The notes below the pieces were generated by a model. It saw only the letters and a list, made by a program, of their open reading frames with translations. It made no database searches and had not been told where the DNA came from. A stretch of 64,000 bases of DNA. Source: Dorea_A sp016295505 (GTDB lineage: Bacteria > Bacillota > Clostridia > Lachnospirales > Lachnospiraceae). Made by a program: the position numbers and the translations under genes. Where the stretch lies: assembly GCF_039832105.1 (NCBI RefSeq), contig NZ_JBDOHS010000003.1, positions 62,001-126,000 on the forward strand. The letters run 5' to 3'. Positions 41,938 to 50,919 of this stretch are shown here, in pieces. Each line of letters begins with the position of its first letter. The stretch's first letter is position 1.

Positions 41938-42836
41938 TCTGTCGCACCCATTACTTCTACTGCTTTCGCGCCACATATACCTCCGTTCTCTGCACACTCG
42001 ATCACATTTTTCCCTTCTAGCAGTGCGCAGAGAAATCCCGCCACGAAGCTGTCTCCGGCGCCCGTTGTATCAATACAATGAGCTCCCTCCACCGCAGACA
42101 TCCACCGTGCTTCCTCGTCTGTCCTTATATAACAGCCTCGTTTTCCACACTTGATGATCACATTACCGACTCCGGCAGCCTTCAGCCTGTCAGCGGCATC
42201 CTCCACACAATCGGTTCTCGTAAAACGCATAGCCTCTTCATCATTCGGAAGCAGATAATCAATATGCGCAAGTGCAGGAGCCAGATCCTCTACAGTCTCT
42301 CCGTGCTTACATTTTGTCATATCCGCACATACGATTTTTCCCTGCTTCTTTGCCGTCTCGAATATCTCCTGCATTTCTTTTGTGCCAATCTTCGGAAACA
42401 CAAAGATACTTGCAAAACAGATAATCTTTACACTGTCCGGGAAGGGCATATGTATATCATCAATGGTCAGACTTCTGAGTGTGCCGTTTCCATTCGTCAG
42501 GAAATCCCGATTACCATCCGGCTCCACAAGCACCACATTGATTCCCGTTGTTTCATCGTCTCTGAGACAGCCCTCGCCAAGCTGTATTCCTTCTTTTTCA
42601 CAATGTCGATAAATAAACCGTCCCGCCTGATCTTTTCCTATGATCGTCTCAAGCCGCACCTTTTTTCCCATTCTCGCAAGAATCGTCGCTTCGTTCAGCG
42701 CATCGGCACCGATCGACATCTTGATGTCTTCTGCTTCATATGAGCCAGACTCAAATACCTCTTCCCTGGCAGGACGCACGAGTACATCTATGATCGATGC
42801 ACCAATTACTTCAATCTCTGGTTCTGTTATGTTCAT
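41928..42836 (-). CDS. PfkB/ribokinase-family sugar kinase
   Basis: The protein is about 302 residues. Family signs are the N-terminal V-I-G-A-S-I-I-D-V, the G-A-D-A-L-N segment, and the catalytic D-T-T-G-A-G-D-S-F. It phosphorylates a sugar or nucleoside. The ATG at 42836 has GGGAG upstream; an upstream ATG at 42860 has a poorer site. The 3' end overlaps the AraC gene start by about 10 bases, so the two are coupled. Confidence 0.88.
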   Translation of the reverse strand: MNITEPEIEVIGASIIDVLVRPAREEVFESGSYEAEDIKMSIGADALNEATILARMGKKVRLETIIGKDQAGRFIYRHCEKEGIQLGEGCLRDDETTGINVVLVEPDGNRDFLTNGNGTLRSLTIDDIHMPFPDSVKIICFASIFVFPKIGTKEMQEIFETAKKQGKIVCADMTKCKHGETVEDLAPALAHIDYLLPNDEEAMRFTRTDCVEDAADRLKAAGVGNVIIKCGKRGCYIRTDEEARWMSAVEGAHCIDTTGAGDSFVAGFLCALLEGKNVIECAENGGICGAKAVEVMGATEWI

Positions 42837-42901
42837 ATCGTTAATATCTCCCTTCCTCATCTATCACTTTTGATCCCTTTTTCATATAGATATTATAAAA
42901 A

Positions 42902-42930
42902 ATTATATCACTCAATCCCCATGTTAACAA
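42902..42930 (-). promoter_or_regulatory. Probable promoter of the pfkB-araC unit
   Basis: TTGTTA (42925-42930), a 17-base spacer and TATAAT (42902-42907) on the minus strand, about 65 bases upstream of the start. Confidence 0.55.
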
Positions 42931-43166
42931 CCACCCTCTACGGTTTCACATTGTAGTTGCTTTTGGGCATATCATGAAAAGGTAAATGTTACCGCCCAAT
43001 AATTTTAAGATTATAGTTACATCCAGGGATAAAATAGGGTATTAACATACAAACTTTTGCAGATCGCCCAATTCTGTAGAAAATGGATTGAATCTTTACA
43101 AATAAAAGAGAAAAAAGGGGAGATAAGTAGAAGATAATATGATATATGCCCATCCAAGCTATTATC
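42931..43166. other. Intergenic stretch between pfkB promoter and tuf terminator
   Basis: About 235 A+T-rich bases between the pfkB promoter and the tuf terminator. No RNA gene, repeat or convincing ORF was seen. A GGGGAG-like site before an ATG near 43140 leads only into an antisense frame across tuf and was not accepted. Confidence 0.4.
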
Positions 43167-43200
43167 AAAAAAGCCCCGGAAACCGAAGTTTCCAGGGCTT
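43167..43200 (-). terminator. Terminator of tuf
   Basis: On the minus strand AAGCCCTGGAAAC-TTCG-GTTTCCGGGGCTT is followed by a T-run, 31 bases after the tuf stop. Confidence 0.9.
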
Positions 43201-43231
43201 ATTATACATATTTCAATTAATGAAATTCAGA

Positions 43232-44425
43232 TTATTCAAGGATTTCCTTAACTACACCTGAACCTACTGTACGTCCACCTTCACGGATAGCGAAACGAAG
43301 TCCCTGCTCCATAGCTACTGGATGGATCAGTTCACATGTCATTTCTACGTGGTCACCAGGCATACACATTTCTGTTCCTTCTGGCAGTCCGCAAACACCA
43401 GTTACGTCTGTTGTTCTGAAGTAGAACTGTGGACGATAGTTGTTGAAGAATGGAGTATGACGTCCACCTTCATCTTTTGTTAATACGTAAACCTGAGATG
43501 TAAATTTGCTGTGGCATTTTACTGATCCCGGTTTAACCAGACACTGTCCTCTTTCGATCTCTGTTCTCTGAACACCACGAAGAAGAGCACCGATGTTGTC
43601 ACCAGCCTGAGCCTCATCAAGAAGCTTACGGAACATCTCAACACCTGTTACAACTGTCTTCTTGGATTCTTCGTGAATACCAACGATTTCTACTTCATCA
43701 GATACGTGAAGTGTTCCACGCTCTACTCTACCAGTAGCAACTGTTCCACGTCCTGTGATAGAGAATACGTCCTCTACAGGCATAAGGAATGGCTGATCTA
43801 CAGCACGCTCTGGATCTGGAATGTAGCTGTCAACAGCTTCCATAAGTTCCATGATCTTGTCTCCCCATTCTCCTGATGGATCTTCAAGAGCCTTCAGAGC
43901 AGATCCCTGAACGATCGGTGTGTCATCACCCGGGAACTCATACTCGTCGAGCAGTTCACGGATTTCCATTTCTACTAATTCAAGAAGTTCTTCATCGTCA
44001 ACCATATCACATTTGTTCATGAATACAACGATGTAAGGAACACCTACCTGACGAGAAAGCAGGATGTGCTCTCTTGTCTGAGCCATAACACCATCAGTTG
44101 CAGCAACTACGAGGATAGCACCATCCATCTGTGCAGCACCAGTGATCATGTTCTTAACGTAGTCAGCATGTCCCGGACAGTCAACGTGTGCATAGTGACG
44201 TTTGTCTGTCTCGTACTCAACGTGAGCTGTAGAGATAGTGATTCCACGCTCTCTCTCTTCTGGAGCCTTGTCGATGTTATCAAATGCTACAGCAGCGTTT
44301 CCAGCTACTCTTTCAGACAGAACTTTTGTGATAGCAGCTGTCAGAGTAGTTTTACCATGGTCAACGTGACCGATTGTACCGATATTACAATGTGGTTTTG
44401 TTCTTTCAAATTTAGCTTTTGCCAT
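43232..44425 (-). CDS. tuf: Elongation factor Tu
   Basis: The protein has 397 residues, full length. G-H-V-D-H-G-K-T-T (P-loop), D-C-P-G-H-A-D-Y (switch II), N-K-C-D (base recognition) and the C-terminal beta domains are all present. It carries aminoacyl-tRNA to the ribosome. It is the last gene of the str block, 116 bases after fusA, and is followed by a strong terminator. Confidence 0.99.
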   Translation of the reverse strand: MAKAKFERTKPHCNIGTIGHVDHGKTTLTAAITKVLSERVAGNAAVAFDNIDKAPEERERGITISTAHVEYETDKRHYAHVDCPGHADYVKNMITGAAQMDGAILVVAATDGVMAQTREHILLSRQVGVPYIVVFMNKCDMVDDEELLELVEMEIRELLDEYEFPGDDTPIVQGSALKALEDPSGEWGDKIMELMEAVDSYIPDPERAVDQPFLMPVEDVFSITGRGTVATGRVERGTLHVSDEVEIVGIHEESKKTVVTGVEMFRKLLDEAQAGDNIGALLRGVQRTEIERGQCLVKPGSVKCHSKFTSQVYVLTKDEGGRHTPFFNNYRPQFYFRTTDVTGVCGLPEGTEMCMPGDHVEMTCELIHPVAMEQGLRFAIREGGRTVGSGVVKEILE

Positions 44426-44541
44426 TTTGAATATCCTCCTTATTTTTAGCGCCTTATGGCATAATTAATTATTTACGTTTACTCGGCTATCTCTGATTAT
44501 ATTTCAAATCCAGCAGTTTTTCAAGCCTTTTTACTATTTAA

Positions 44542-46659
44542 TTAGTCATTTTTACTTGACAATACTTTTTCCTGTACAGACTTCGGAACCGGCTCATATT
44601 TCTCAAAGAACATTGAGTAGTTTCCACGTCCCTGTGTTCTGGAACGAAGGTCTGTAGAGTATCCGAACATTTCTGACAACGGAACGTATCCACGTACGAT
44701 CTTTCCGCCGCCCAGATCGTCCATACCTTCGATACGGCCACGACGAGAGTTGATATCACCGATAACATCTCCCATGTACTCTTCCGGCATTGTAACTTCA
44801 ACCTTCATGATTGGCTCACAAAGTACCGGAGCAGCCTTCTTCATAGCATCCTTAAATGCAAGAGATCCTGCGATGTGGAATGCCATTTCACTTGAATCGA
44901 CTTCATGGTAAGAACCATCATATACGTTAGCTTTGATACCAACAACCGGGAATCCGCCAAGGATACCGGACTGCATAGCTTCCTCGATACCTTCTCCAAC
45001 CTTTGGAATGTATTCTTTCGGAATTGCACCACCAACAACGGTAGACTCGAATACGAATGTCTCTTCGCCGTTGATGTCCATTGGTTCAAACTTAACTTTA
45101 CAGTGTCCGTACTGTCCACGTCCACCAGACTGTTTTGCGTACTTACTGTCAACATCAACAGCCTTTGTAAATGCTTCTTTGTATGCAACCTGAGGAGCAC
45201 CTACGTTAGCCTCTACCTTAAATTCACGAAGAAGTCTGTCTACGATGATTTCAAGGTGAAGCTCACCCATTCCGGCGATGATTGTCTGACCTGTTTCCGG
45301 ATCAGTATGAGCACGGAATGTCGGGTCTTCTTCTGCAAGTTTTGCAAGAGATTCACCAAGTTTGCCCTGAGAAGCCTTTGTCTTAGGCTCGATTGCGAGC
45401 TCGATAACCGGCTCTGGGAATTCCATGGATTCCAGAATTACCGGATGCTGCTCGTCACAGATTGTATCACCTGTTGTAGTGAACTTGAATCCGATTGCTG
45501 CAGCGATATCTCCGGAGTATACCTTATCCAGTTCCTGTCTCTTATTTGCATGCATCTGAAGGATACGTCCAACACGTTCTTTCTTTCCTTTTGTTGCATT
45601 CAGTACGTAAGATCCTGAATTCATTGTTCCTGAGTAAACACGGAAGTATGCCAGTTTACCTACGAACGGGTCTGTCATGATCTTAAATGCCAGTGCAGAA
45701 AATGGTTCTTCATCGGAAGAATGTCTTTCCACTTCGTTACCATCTTCATCTACACCCTTGATAGCCGGAATATCTGTCGGAGCCGGCATATATTCAAGAA
45801 TTGCGTCCAGAAGCTTCTGAACACCTTTGTTTCTGTAAGCAGAACCACAGCATACCGGAACAGCTGTACATTCACATGTTGCTTTTCTCAGTGTAGCCTT
45901 CAGTTCTTCTACAGATGGGATCTCACCTTCCAGATACATCAGTGTAAGATCATCATCCAGCTCACAGATCTTTTCGATCAGTTCATCATGATACAGTTCT
46001 GCATCATCAGCCATGTCTTCCGGAATATCTACGATAGAAATGTCATCACCCTTATCATCATTGTAGATATAAGCTTTCATTTCCATCAGATCGATGATTC
46101 CTTTGAACTCATCTTCCTTACCGATTGGCAGCTGAAGAACAATTGCGTTCTTACCAAGTCTTGTCTTAATCTGCTCAACGGCATTGTAGAAATCTGCACC
46201 AAGGATATCCATCTTGTTGATGAATGCCATTCTTGGTACGTTGTATGTGTCTGCCTGACGCCATACGTTTTCTGACTGCGGCTCAACACCACCCTTTGCA
46301 CAGAACACACCTACGGCACCGTCCAGTACACGAAGGGAACGCTCAACCTCTACGGTAAAGTCAACGTGTCCCGGAGTATCGATGATGTTGATACGATGCT
46401 CCAGTGCACCCGGCTTCGGTTTGCAATTCTCTTCCAGTGTCCAGTGACATGTTGTAGCTGCAGAAGTAATTGTGATACCTCTTTCCTGCTCCTGCTCCAT
46501 CCAGTCCATGGTAGCAGTACCTTCATGAGTATCACCAATCTTATAGTTTACACCGGTATAGTAAAGAATACGCTCTGTCAGTGTAGTCTTACCAGCATCG
46601 ATATGTGCCATAATACCGATATTTCTAGTTCTCTCTAATGGATATTCTCTTCCAGCCAT
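44542..46659 (-). CDS. fusA: Elongation factor G
   Basis: The protein has 705 residues. A-H-I-D-A-G-K-T-T, D-T-P-G-H-V-D-F and N-K-M-D form the GTPase site; the later domains II to V follow (R-G-Q-Y-G-H segment in domain IV). It drives translocation and ribosome recycling. It lies 17 bases after rpsG, in the str operon. Confidence 0.99.
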   Translation of the reverse strand: MAGREYPLERTRNIGIMAHIDAGKTTLTERILYYTGVNYKIGDTHEGTATMDWMEQEQERGITITSAATTCHWTLEENCKPKPGALEHRINIIDTPGHVDFTVEVERSLRVLDGAVGVFCAKGGVEPQSENVWRQADTYNVPRMAFINKMDILGADFYNAVEQIKTRLGKNAIVLQLPIGKEDEFKGIIDLMEMKAYIYNDDKGDDISIVDIPEDMADDAELYHDELIEKICELDDDLTLMYLEGEIPSVEELKATLRKATCECTAVPVCCGSAYRNKGVQKLLDAILEYMPAPTDIPAIKGVDEDGNEVERHSSDEEPFSALAFKIMTDPFVGKLAYFRVYSGTMNSGSYVLNATKGKKERVGRILQMHANKRQELDKVYSGDIAAAIGFKFTTTGDTICDEQHPVILESMEFPEPVIELAIEPKTKASQGKLGESLAKLAEEDPTFRAHTDPETGQTIIAGMGELHLEIIVDRLLREFKVEANVGAPQVAYKEAFTKAVDVDSKYAKQSGGRGQYGHCKVKFEPMDINGEETFVFESTVVGGAIPKEYIPKVGEGIEEAMQSGILGGFPVVGIKANVYDGSYHEVDSSEMAFHIAGSLAFKDAMKKAAPVLCEPIMKVEVTMPEEYMGDVIGDINSRRGRIEGMDDLGGGKIVRGYVPLSEMFGYSTDLRSRTQGRGNYSMFFEKYEPVPKSVQEKVLSSKND

Positions 46660-46676
46660 TGTTGCCTCCTAAAAAA

Positions 46677-47147
46677 TTAGAAACGATAGTGAGCAAATGC
46701 CTTGTTTGCTTCTGCCATCTTGTGCATATCTTCTTTCTTCTTTACAGATGCGCCTGTGTTGTTAGCTGCATCAAGAATTTCATTGGCCAGTCTTTCTTCC
46801 ATTGTCTTTTCTCCTCTTTTACGAGAAAAAATAGTCAGCCAACGAAGAGCCAATGTCTGTCTTCTTTCAGGTCTAACCTCGATTGGTACCTGATAGTTTG
46901 CTCCACCGATACGTCTTGCCTTTACTTCGAGAACTGGCATGATATTGTTCATAGCCTCTTCGAATACTTCAATTGCCGGCTTATCGGATTTTGCTTCAAT
47001 TCTTTCAAACGCTCCGTATACAATCTTCTGAGCTACACCTTTCTTACCATCAAGCATGATGTTGTTGATAAGCTTTGTAACCACTTTATTATTGTATACC
47101 GGATCCGCTAATACGTCTCTCTTCTGAGTATGTCCTTTACGTGGCAC
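46677..47147 (-). CDS. rpsG: 30S ribosomal protein S7
   Basis: The protein has 156 residues beginning P-R-K-G-H at a GTG start (47147), with GGAGG 8 bases upstream. A longer in-frame ORF to 47231 does not match the family N-terminus. R-Q-T-L-A-L-R-W and the C-terminal A-H-Y-R-F are typical. It binds the 3' domain of 16S rRNA; second gene of the str operon, 149 bases after rpsL. Confidence 0.98.
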   Translation of the reverse strand: MPRKGHTQKRDVLADPVYNNKVVTKLINNIMLDGKKGVAQKIVYGAFERIEAKSDKPAIEVFEEAMNNIMPVLEVKARRIGGANYQVPIEVRPERRQTLALRWLTIFSRKRGEKTMEERLANEILDAANNTGASVKKKEDMHKMAEANKAFAHYRF

Positions 47148-47296
47148 GGTTCTTCCCTCCTTAAACATTCTGATTAATTCATCGGTACTCACATGTGTCT
47201 TTCTAATGATACTGTGTAGTGCATAGGGCATACATATCTATATACCTTGCAACTTACTTAATCATAGTTCTGTTTGTGACTACATTCAATATAGAA

Positions 47297-47716
47297 TTAT
47301 TTCTTATCTTTTGGTCTCTTAGCGCCGTATTTTGAACGAGCCTGTCTTCTCTTAGCAACACCTGCTGTATCAAGTGTTCCTCTTACGATGTGATATCTTG
47401 TACCCGGAAGGTCTTTTACTCTTCCTCCACGGATAAGTACAACACTATGCTCCTGAAGGTTGTGTCCTTCTCCCGGGATATAGCTTGTTACTTCGATACC
47501 GTTAGACAGACGAACTCTGGCGATCTTTCTAAGAGCTGAGTTAGGCTTCTTAGGTGTAGCAGTCTTAACAGCTGTACATACACCTCTCTTCTGTGGAGCA
47601 GAAGCGTCCGTACTTCTCTTTCTTAAAGAGTTATACCCTTTCTGAAGAGCAGGAGCTGTTGACTTCTTTACAGATGTCTGACGTCCTTTTTTTACTAACT
47701 GGTTAAATGTTGGCAT
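47297..47716 (-). CDS. rpsL: 30S ribosomal protein S12
   Basis: The protein has 139 residues. T-P-K-K-P-N-S-A-L-R-K (the Lys of the streptomycin site is intact) and the G-G-R-V-K-D-L-P-G block (second streptomycin-related Lys intact) are present. So no streptomycin-resistance change is visible. First gene of the str operon, with AGGAGG before ATG and a strong promoter upstream. Confidence 0.99.
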   Translation of the reverse strand: MPTFNQLVKKGRQTSVKKSTAPALQKGYNSLRKRSTDASAPQKRGVCTAVKTATPKKPNSALRKIARVRLSNGIEVTSYIPGEGHNLQEHSVVLIRGGRVKDLPGTRYHIVRGTLDTAGVAKRRQARSKYGAKRPKDKK

Positions 47717-47809
47717 TCTCTTTCACCTCCTACGATTATAATAAGTTGCTTATTCATCTTCTGAATAAACGCACACAAATATATCGCTTGCTTTTGTGCA
47801 CGCTAGATT

Positions 47810-47838
47810 AGTTTATTACGTATTTTGCCGCTTGTCAA
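47810..47838 (-). promoter_or_regulatory. Promoter of the rpsL-rpsG-fusA-tuf operon
   Basis: TTGACA (47833-47838), a 17-base spacer and TAAACT (47810-47815) on the minus strand, giving a leader of about 85 bases in which GCACAAA / TTTGTGTGC can pair. Confidence 0.75.
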
Positions 47839-47844
47839 GGGATT

Positions 47845-48339
47845 TTACTTGATTTTTATCTGAATTTGACGATTTGACGTATGCTTTTTATATCTTTTTA
47901 TTCCTGTCCGCAAAATATATATAAGAAGAAGTCCGATCAGGACCCCGGATGCATCCAGTATGACGTCTGAGATCTGTCCGCTTCTTCCCGGAACATACAA
48001 TTGATGAATCTCATCGCTCGCCGCATAGAAGGTTCCGGTTACAAAGGAATACAGACCGGCCTTCCGGCCGGCAATACCCGAAAAAGAAAACCACAGAAGC
48101 ATTCCCAGGATTGCATACTCCGACGCATGTGCACATTTGCGGACCGGATAATCAATCCGCTCCGCAAATGCATCCTGCCGTTCTTTTGGCCATTCCTGAA
48201 ATTCACTGATACATATCTCGCCGATCATCCGTCCGACGGACCGGCTTATCTGAGTTGACTCTTCTGCCAGGTTGGCGGAAAAGGAAAATATAACTACCAT
48301 CCACAAAAAAGTCAGAAGAGGAAATATCATTTTTCTCAA
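47845..48339 (-). CDS. VanZ-family membrane protein
   Basis: The protein has 164 residues and about four hydrophobic segments, with the VanZ family signature R-K-C-A-H-A-S-E-Y-A and S-D-E-I-H-Q-L-Y-V-P-G-R. Related proteins give low-level teicoplanin resistance in some clusters but most chromosomal copies have unknown function. Probable start is TTG at 48339, or ATG at 48330; the end of the nucleotidyltransferase gene lies just 3 bases upstream, so translation is likely coupled. It ends just before the str promoter. Confidence 0.88.
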   Translation of the reverse strand: MRKMIFPLLTFLWMVVIFSFSANLAEESTQISRSVGRMIGEICISEFQEWPKERQDAFAERIDYPVRKCAHASEYAILGMLLWFSFSGIAGRKAGLYSFVTGTFYAASDEIHQLYVPGRSGQISDVILDASGVLIGLLLIYILRTGIKRYKKHTSNRQIQIKIK

Positions 48340-48342
48340 TAT

Positions 48343-49272
48343 CTACAGATCTCCAAACAAATCATTTTGATATACACCATCCGCAATCAGTTTTGCAAAT
48401 GATTCTACTACCACCGGCTTGTCCTCTTTATAAGTAACGCCAAACCAGCGGTCCTGTGTCTGAAGGACTTTGACAGACATCTTGCCCTTCTGAAGCAGGC
48501 GGTCAATATAGGTAGGAAGAAGGTATTCCGCTTTCAGTTCCCTCTCCTCGTCTCCCTCGATCTCATGGAAGAAATCAACGAATCCTTCTTCCAGCAGATC
48601 CACAAACTCGGAAGTCAGTCCCCACATATTCATGGATACAAAAGAGCTGGTATCTATCGGCATCTCTCCCGCTTTTGCTCCATTTTCTGTTTTTACAATA
48701 TGATATGTTTCAACCACATCTGTCAGATAACCTTTTTTATCAACCGTACACACTCCTCTGGTTACACTTCCGTTTTCACTGAGCGTATTTCCCAGAATAA
48801 AGCCTGCCATGCACAGATTGGATGCCCTTGCCGGTGTATAACCGGCCAGAAAATCATGTATCTTAACAAAGGCTTCTTTTCCGTAATAATCATCCGCATT
48901 GATCACGACAAAAGGTTCCTGTATAATTCCCTTACAGGCCAGGACTGCCTGTCCCGTTCCCCAGGGCTTTGTCCTTCCCTTTGGTCGCGTAATTCCCTTT
49001 GGAAGATCATCCAGATCCTGATAAGCATACTGTATTTCTACATTTAATCCGCTGCAGATCTTCTCGATCCGATCGCCAATCGCTTCTTTAAACGCCTCTT
49101 CTATATCTTTCCGAATAATGAAGATAATCTTATTGAATCCCGCTTCGATTGCATCATGGATCGAATAATCCATGATAATCTCTCCATTTGGTCCAACGGA
49201 CTCCAACTGCTTAATACCGCCGCCAAATCGCGAACCGATTCCGGCTGCCATAATCACTAATGCTGTATCCAT
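48343..49272 (-). CDS. Sugar-phosphate nucleotidyltransferase-like protein
   Basis: The protein has 309 residues. The N-terminal V-I-M-A-A-G-I-G-S-R-F-G is the nucleotidyltransferase loop and V-I-N-A-D-D-Y-Y-G carries the metal-binding Asp. The central P-W-G-T-G-Q-A-V-L-A block is typical of such enzymes. It would activate a sugar phosphate with an NTP. Which one is unknown; it is not GalU or RmlA by motif. It is followed by vanZ (3-base gap) and preceded by the HD gene. Confidence 0.85.
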   Translation of the reverse strand: MDTALVIMAAGIGSRFGGGIKQLESVGPNGEIIMDYSIHDAIEAGFNKIIFIIRKDIEEAFKEAIGDRIEKICSGLNVEIQYAYQDLDDLPKGITRPKGRTKPWGTGQAVLACKGIIQEPFVVINADDYYGKEAFVKIHDFLAGYTPARASNLCMAGFILGNTLSENGSVTRGVCTVDKKGYLTDVVETYHIVKTENGAKAGEMPIDTSSFVSMNMWGLTSEFVDLLEEGFVDFFHEIEGDEERELKAEYLLPTYIDRLLQKGKMSVKVLQTQDRWFGVTYKEDKPVVVESFAKLIADGVYQNDLFGDL

Positions 49273-49307
49273 CTGCTTCTCCTTATCTTTTCATACATCA
49301 GTAAATG

Positions 49308-49871
49308 TTACAACCCCAGCACATCCGCAATTGCTCCCATTTCTTCAAGAGCAACATCGATCAGATCGTCCAGACTAAGTCCTGTATACTCAATTGCCTC
49401 CATATAATCTCTGTTTGCTCCTGCCGCAAAACGCATCTCGTTAAATCTCTTCATGACAGATTTGTGCTTTACACTGGCAATTTTTTTATCCGGATAAATC
49501 TGTGCCACTGCTTTCACAAATCCGCTCATCGGATCTGCGGCAAGTAATGCATACTGAATATTTGTCTTTGCCTTTACTCCGCTCTTTGGATTGTGTGCAC
49601 AGATGGCATCAAAAAGTACCTTGTCTTCAATCCCTTCTTTTTTCAGTATCTCCACTGATGTAGGTCCGTGAACACTCAGATCATGCTGCCAGTCACACTG
49701 TTCTTCATCCAGATCATGCAGAAGTCCGGCAATCCCCCAATATTCAACATCATCCGGAGCAAGCCTTTTCGCAAGACCTTTCATAATCGCCTCAACAGCG
49801 TAAGAATGGGTAATATAATTCTCCCCCTTCATATATTTCATTAAAATTTCATGTGCTTTTTCTCTGTTCAT
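49308..49871 (-). CDS. HD-domain phosphohydrolase-like protein
   Basis: The protein has 187 residues. Metal ligands are T-H-S-Y (first His), L-L-H-D-L-D (His-Asp) and a later A-D-P after C-A-H-N. Such short HD proteins hydrolyse nucleotides or phosphomonoesters. ATG follows GGAGG by 6-7 bases. It starts a minus-strand unit with the nucleotidyltransferase and VanZ genes, with a 213-base divergent region shared with the TSUP gene. Confidence 0.85.
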   Translation of the reverse strand: MNREKAHEILMKYMKGENYITHSYAVEAIMKGLAKRLAPDDVEYWGIAGLLHDLDEEQCDWQHDLSVHGPTSVEILKKEGIEDKVLFDAICAHNPKSGVKAKTNIQYALLAADPMSGFVKAVAQIYPDKKIASVKHKSVMKRFNEMRFAAGANRDYMEAIEYTGLSLDDLIDVALEEMGAIADVLGL

Positions 49872-50085
49872 GTTTCTTCCTCCCTGTCGTCTACCATATC
49901 ATCGCATTTATAGTTATTGTAACACAGAATTATGTTTCTGTGAAGTTTTCCATCTGCCGCAGTTTGCATTCGTATTTTTCCGGAATTGATTTTCTTCTGT
50001 ATCTTCGGTATAATTTTAAGCGGCTCGTCTGAATATGTATATTTTTCAGACATGCATATACCATACATACTGAGAGGTTTTTACC

Positions 50086-50847
50086 ATGCACTTATCACCA
50101 CAAATGTTTTTCATCGTATGCCCGCTGGTCTTTCTCGCCGGTCTCGTTGACGCCATTGGAGGGGGAGGCGGCCTGATTTCACTTCCCGCCTATCTGATCG
50201 CAGGACTTCCGCCACACACGGCAGTCGCTACCAACAAGCTTTCTTCCTCATTCGGGACAACACTGGCAACTTTACGGTTTGCACGAAACCATCTGATTAA
50301 CATAAAATTAGCAATTCCTTCTGTGATCGTTGCTATTGCCGGATCCTCCATCGGCTCTCATTTTTCTTTGATGGTTCCTTCAGATATCATGACCTGCATA
50401 TTGATCGCTATCCTGCCGCTGTCTGCGTTTTTTGTTCTGAACAAAAAGCTTTTCAACGATCACGGCACAGACACCATTATTCTGAACCGTCGCACCTATC
50501 TTACCGCTGCGATTGCTGCTTTTGTGATCGGTTGTTACGATGGCTTCTACGGTCCCGGGACCGGAACTTTCCTGATCATTGCCTTTACTGTTTTCGCAAA
50601 ACTCAGTATCCGGACAGCCAATGCCCAGGCAAAGGTAATCAATCTGACAACAAACATCACCTCTCTGGCCGTCTTCCTGATCAACGGGCAGGTTTTCATT
50701 CCTCTTGGACTCGCGGCCGCCGCCTGTAATATGCTCGGCGGCTATCTCGGCGCAGGACTTGTCATGAAAAATGGTTCAAAAATCGCAAGACCCAGTATCA
50801 TCCTGGTATTGATTCTTCTCGGCTTTAAATTTGCAGGTTTCTATTAA
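50086..50847 (+). CDS. TauE/SafE (TSUP) family exporter
   Basis: The protein has 253 residues and about eight hydrophobic segments. The N-terminus has the G-G-G-G-G-L-I-S-L-P repeat helix and the middle has G-x-Y-D-G-F-Y-G-P-G-T-G, the second family repeat. TSUP proteins export sulfite, sulfonates or other organic anions; the substrate here is unknown. It is a single plus-strand gene among minus-strand neighbours. Confidence 0.9.
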   Translation: MHLSPQMFFIVCPLVFLAGLVDAIGGGGGLISLPAYLIAGLPPHTAVATNKLSSSFGTTLATLRFARNHLINIKLAIPSVIVAIAGSSIGSHFSLMVPSDIMTCILIAILPLSAFFVLNKKLFNDHGTDTIILNRRTYLTAAIAAFVIGCYDGFYGPGTGTFLIIAFTVFAKLSIRTANAQAKVINLTTNITSLAVFLINGQVFIPLGLAAAACNMLGGYLGAGLVMKNGSKIARPSIILVLILLGFKFAGFY

Positions 50848-50867
50848 GTCTGCTATAAAAAACGGCT

Positions 50868-50910
50868 AAAAAAGGCATCGACGCAGTTTTCACTGTTTCG
50901 ATGCCTTTTT
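50868..50910. terminator. Bidirectional terminator (TSUP / M24 peptidase)
   Basis: AAAAAAGGCATCGA / TCGATGCCTTTTT around a 16-base loop, with a T-run on both strands. It serves the TSUP gene and the convergent M24 gene. Confidence 0.88.
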
Positions 50911-50919
50911 CATCTCTTC

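Noticed and set aside
49868..50068. 66-codon minus-strand frame in the gap between the HD and TSUP genes
   Set aside because: No ribosome-binding site in a good place, no recognisable protein, and it occupies a divergent promoter region.
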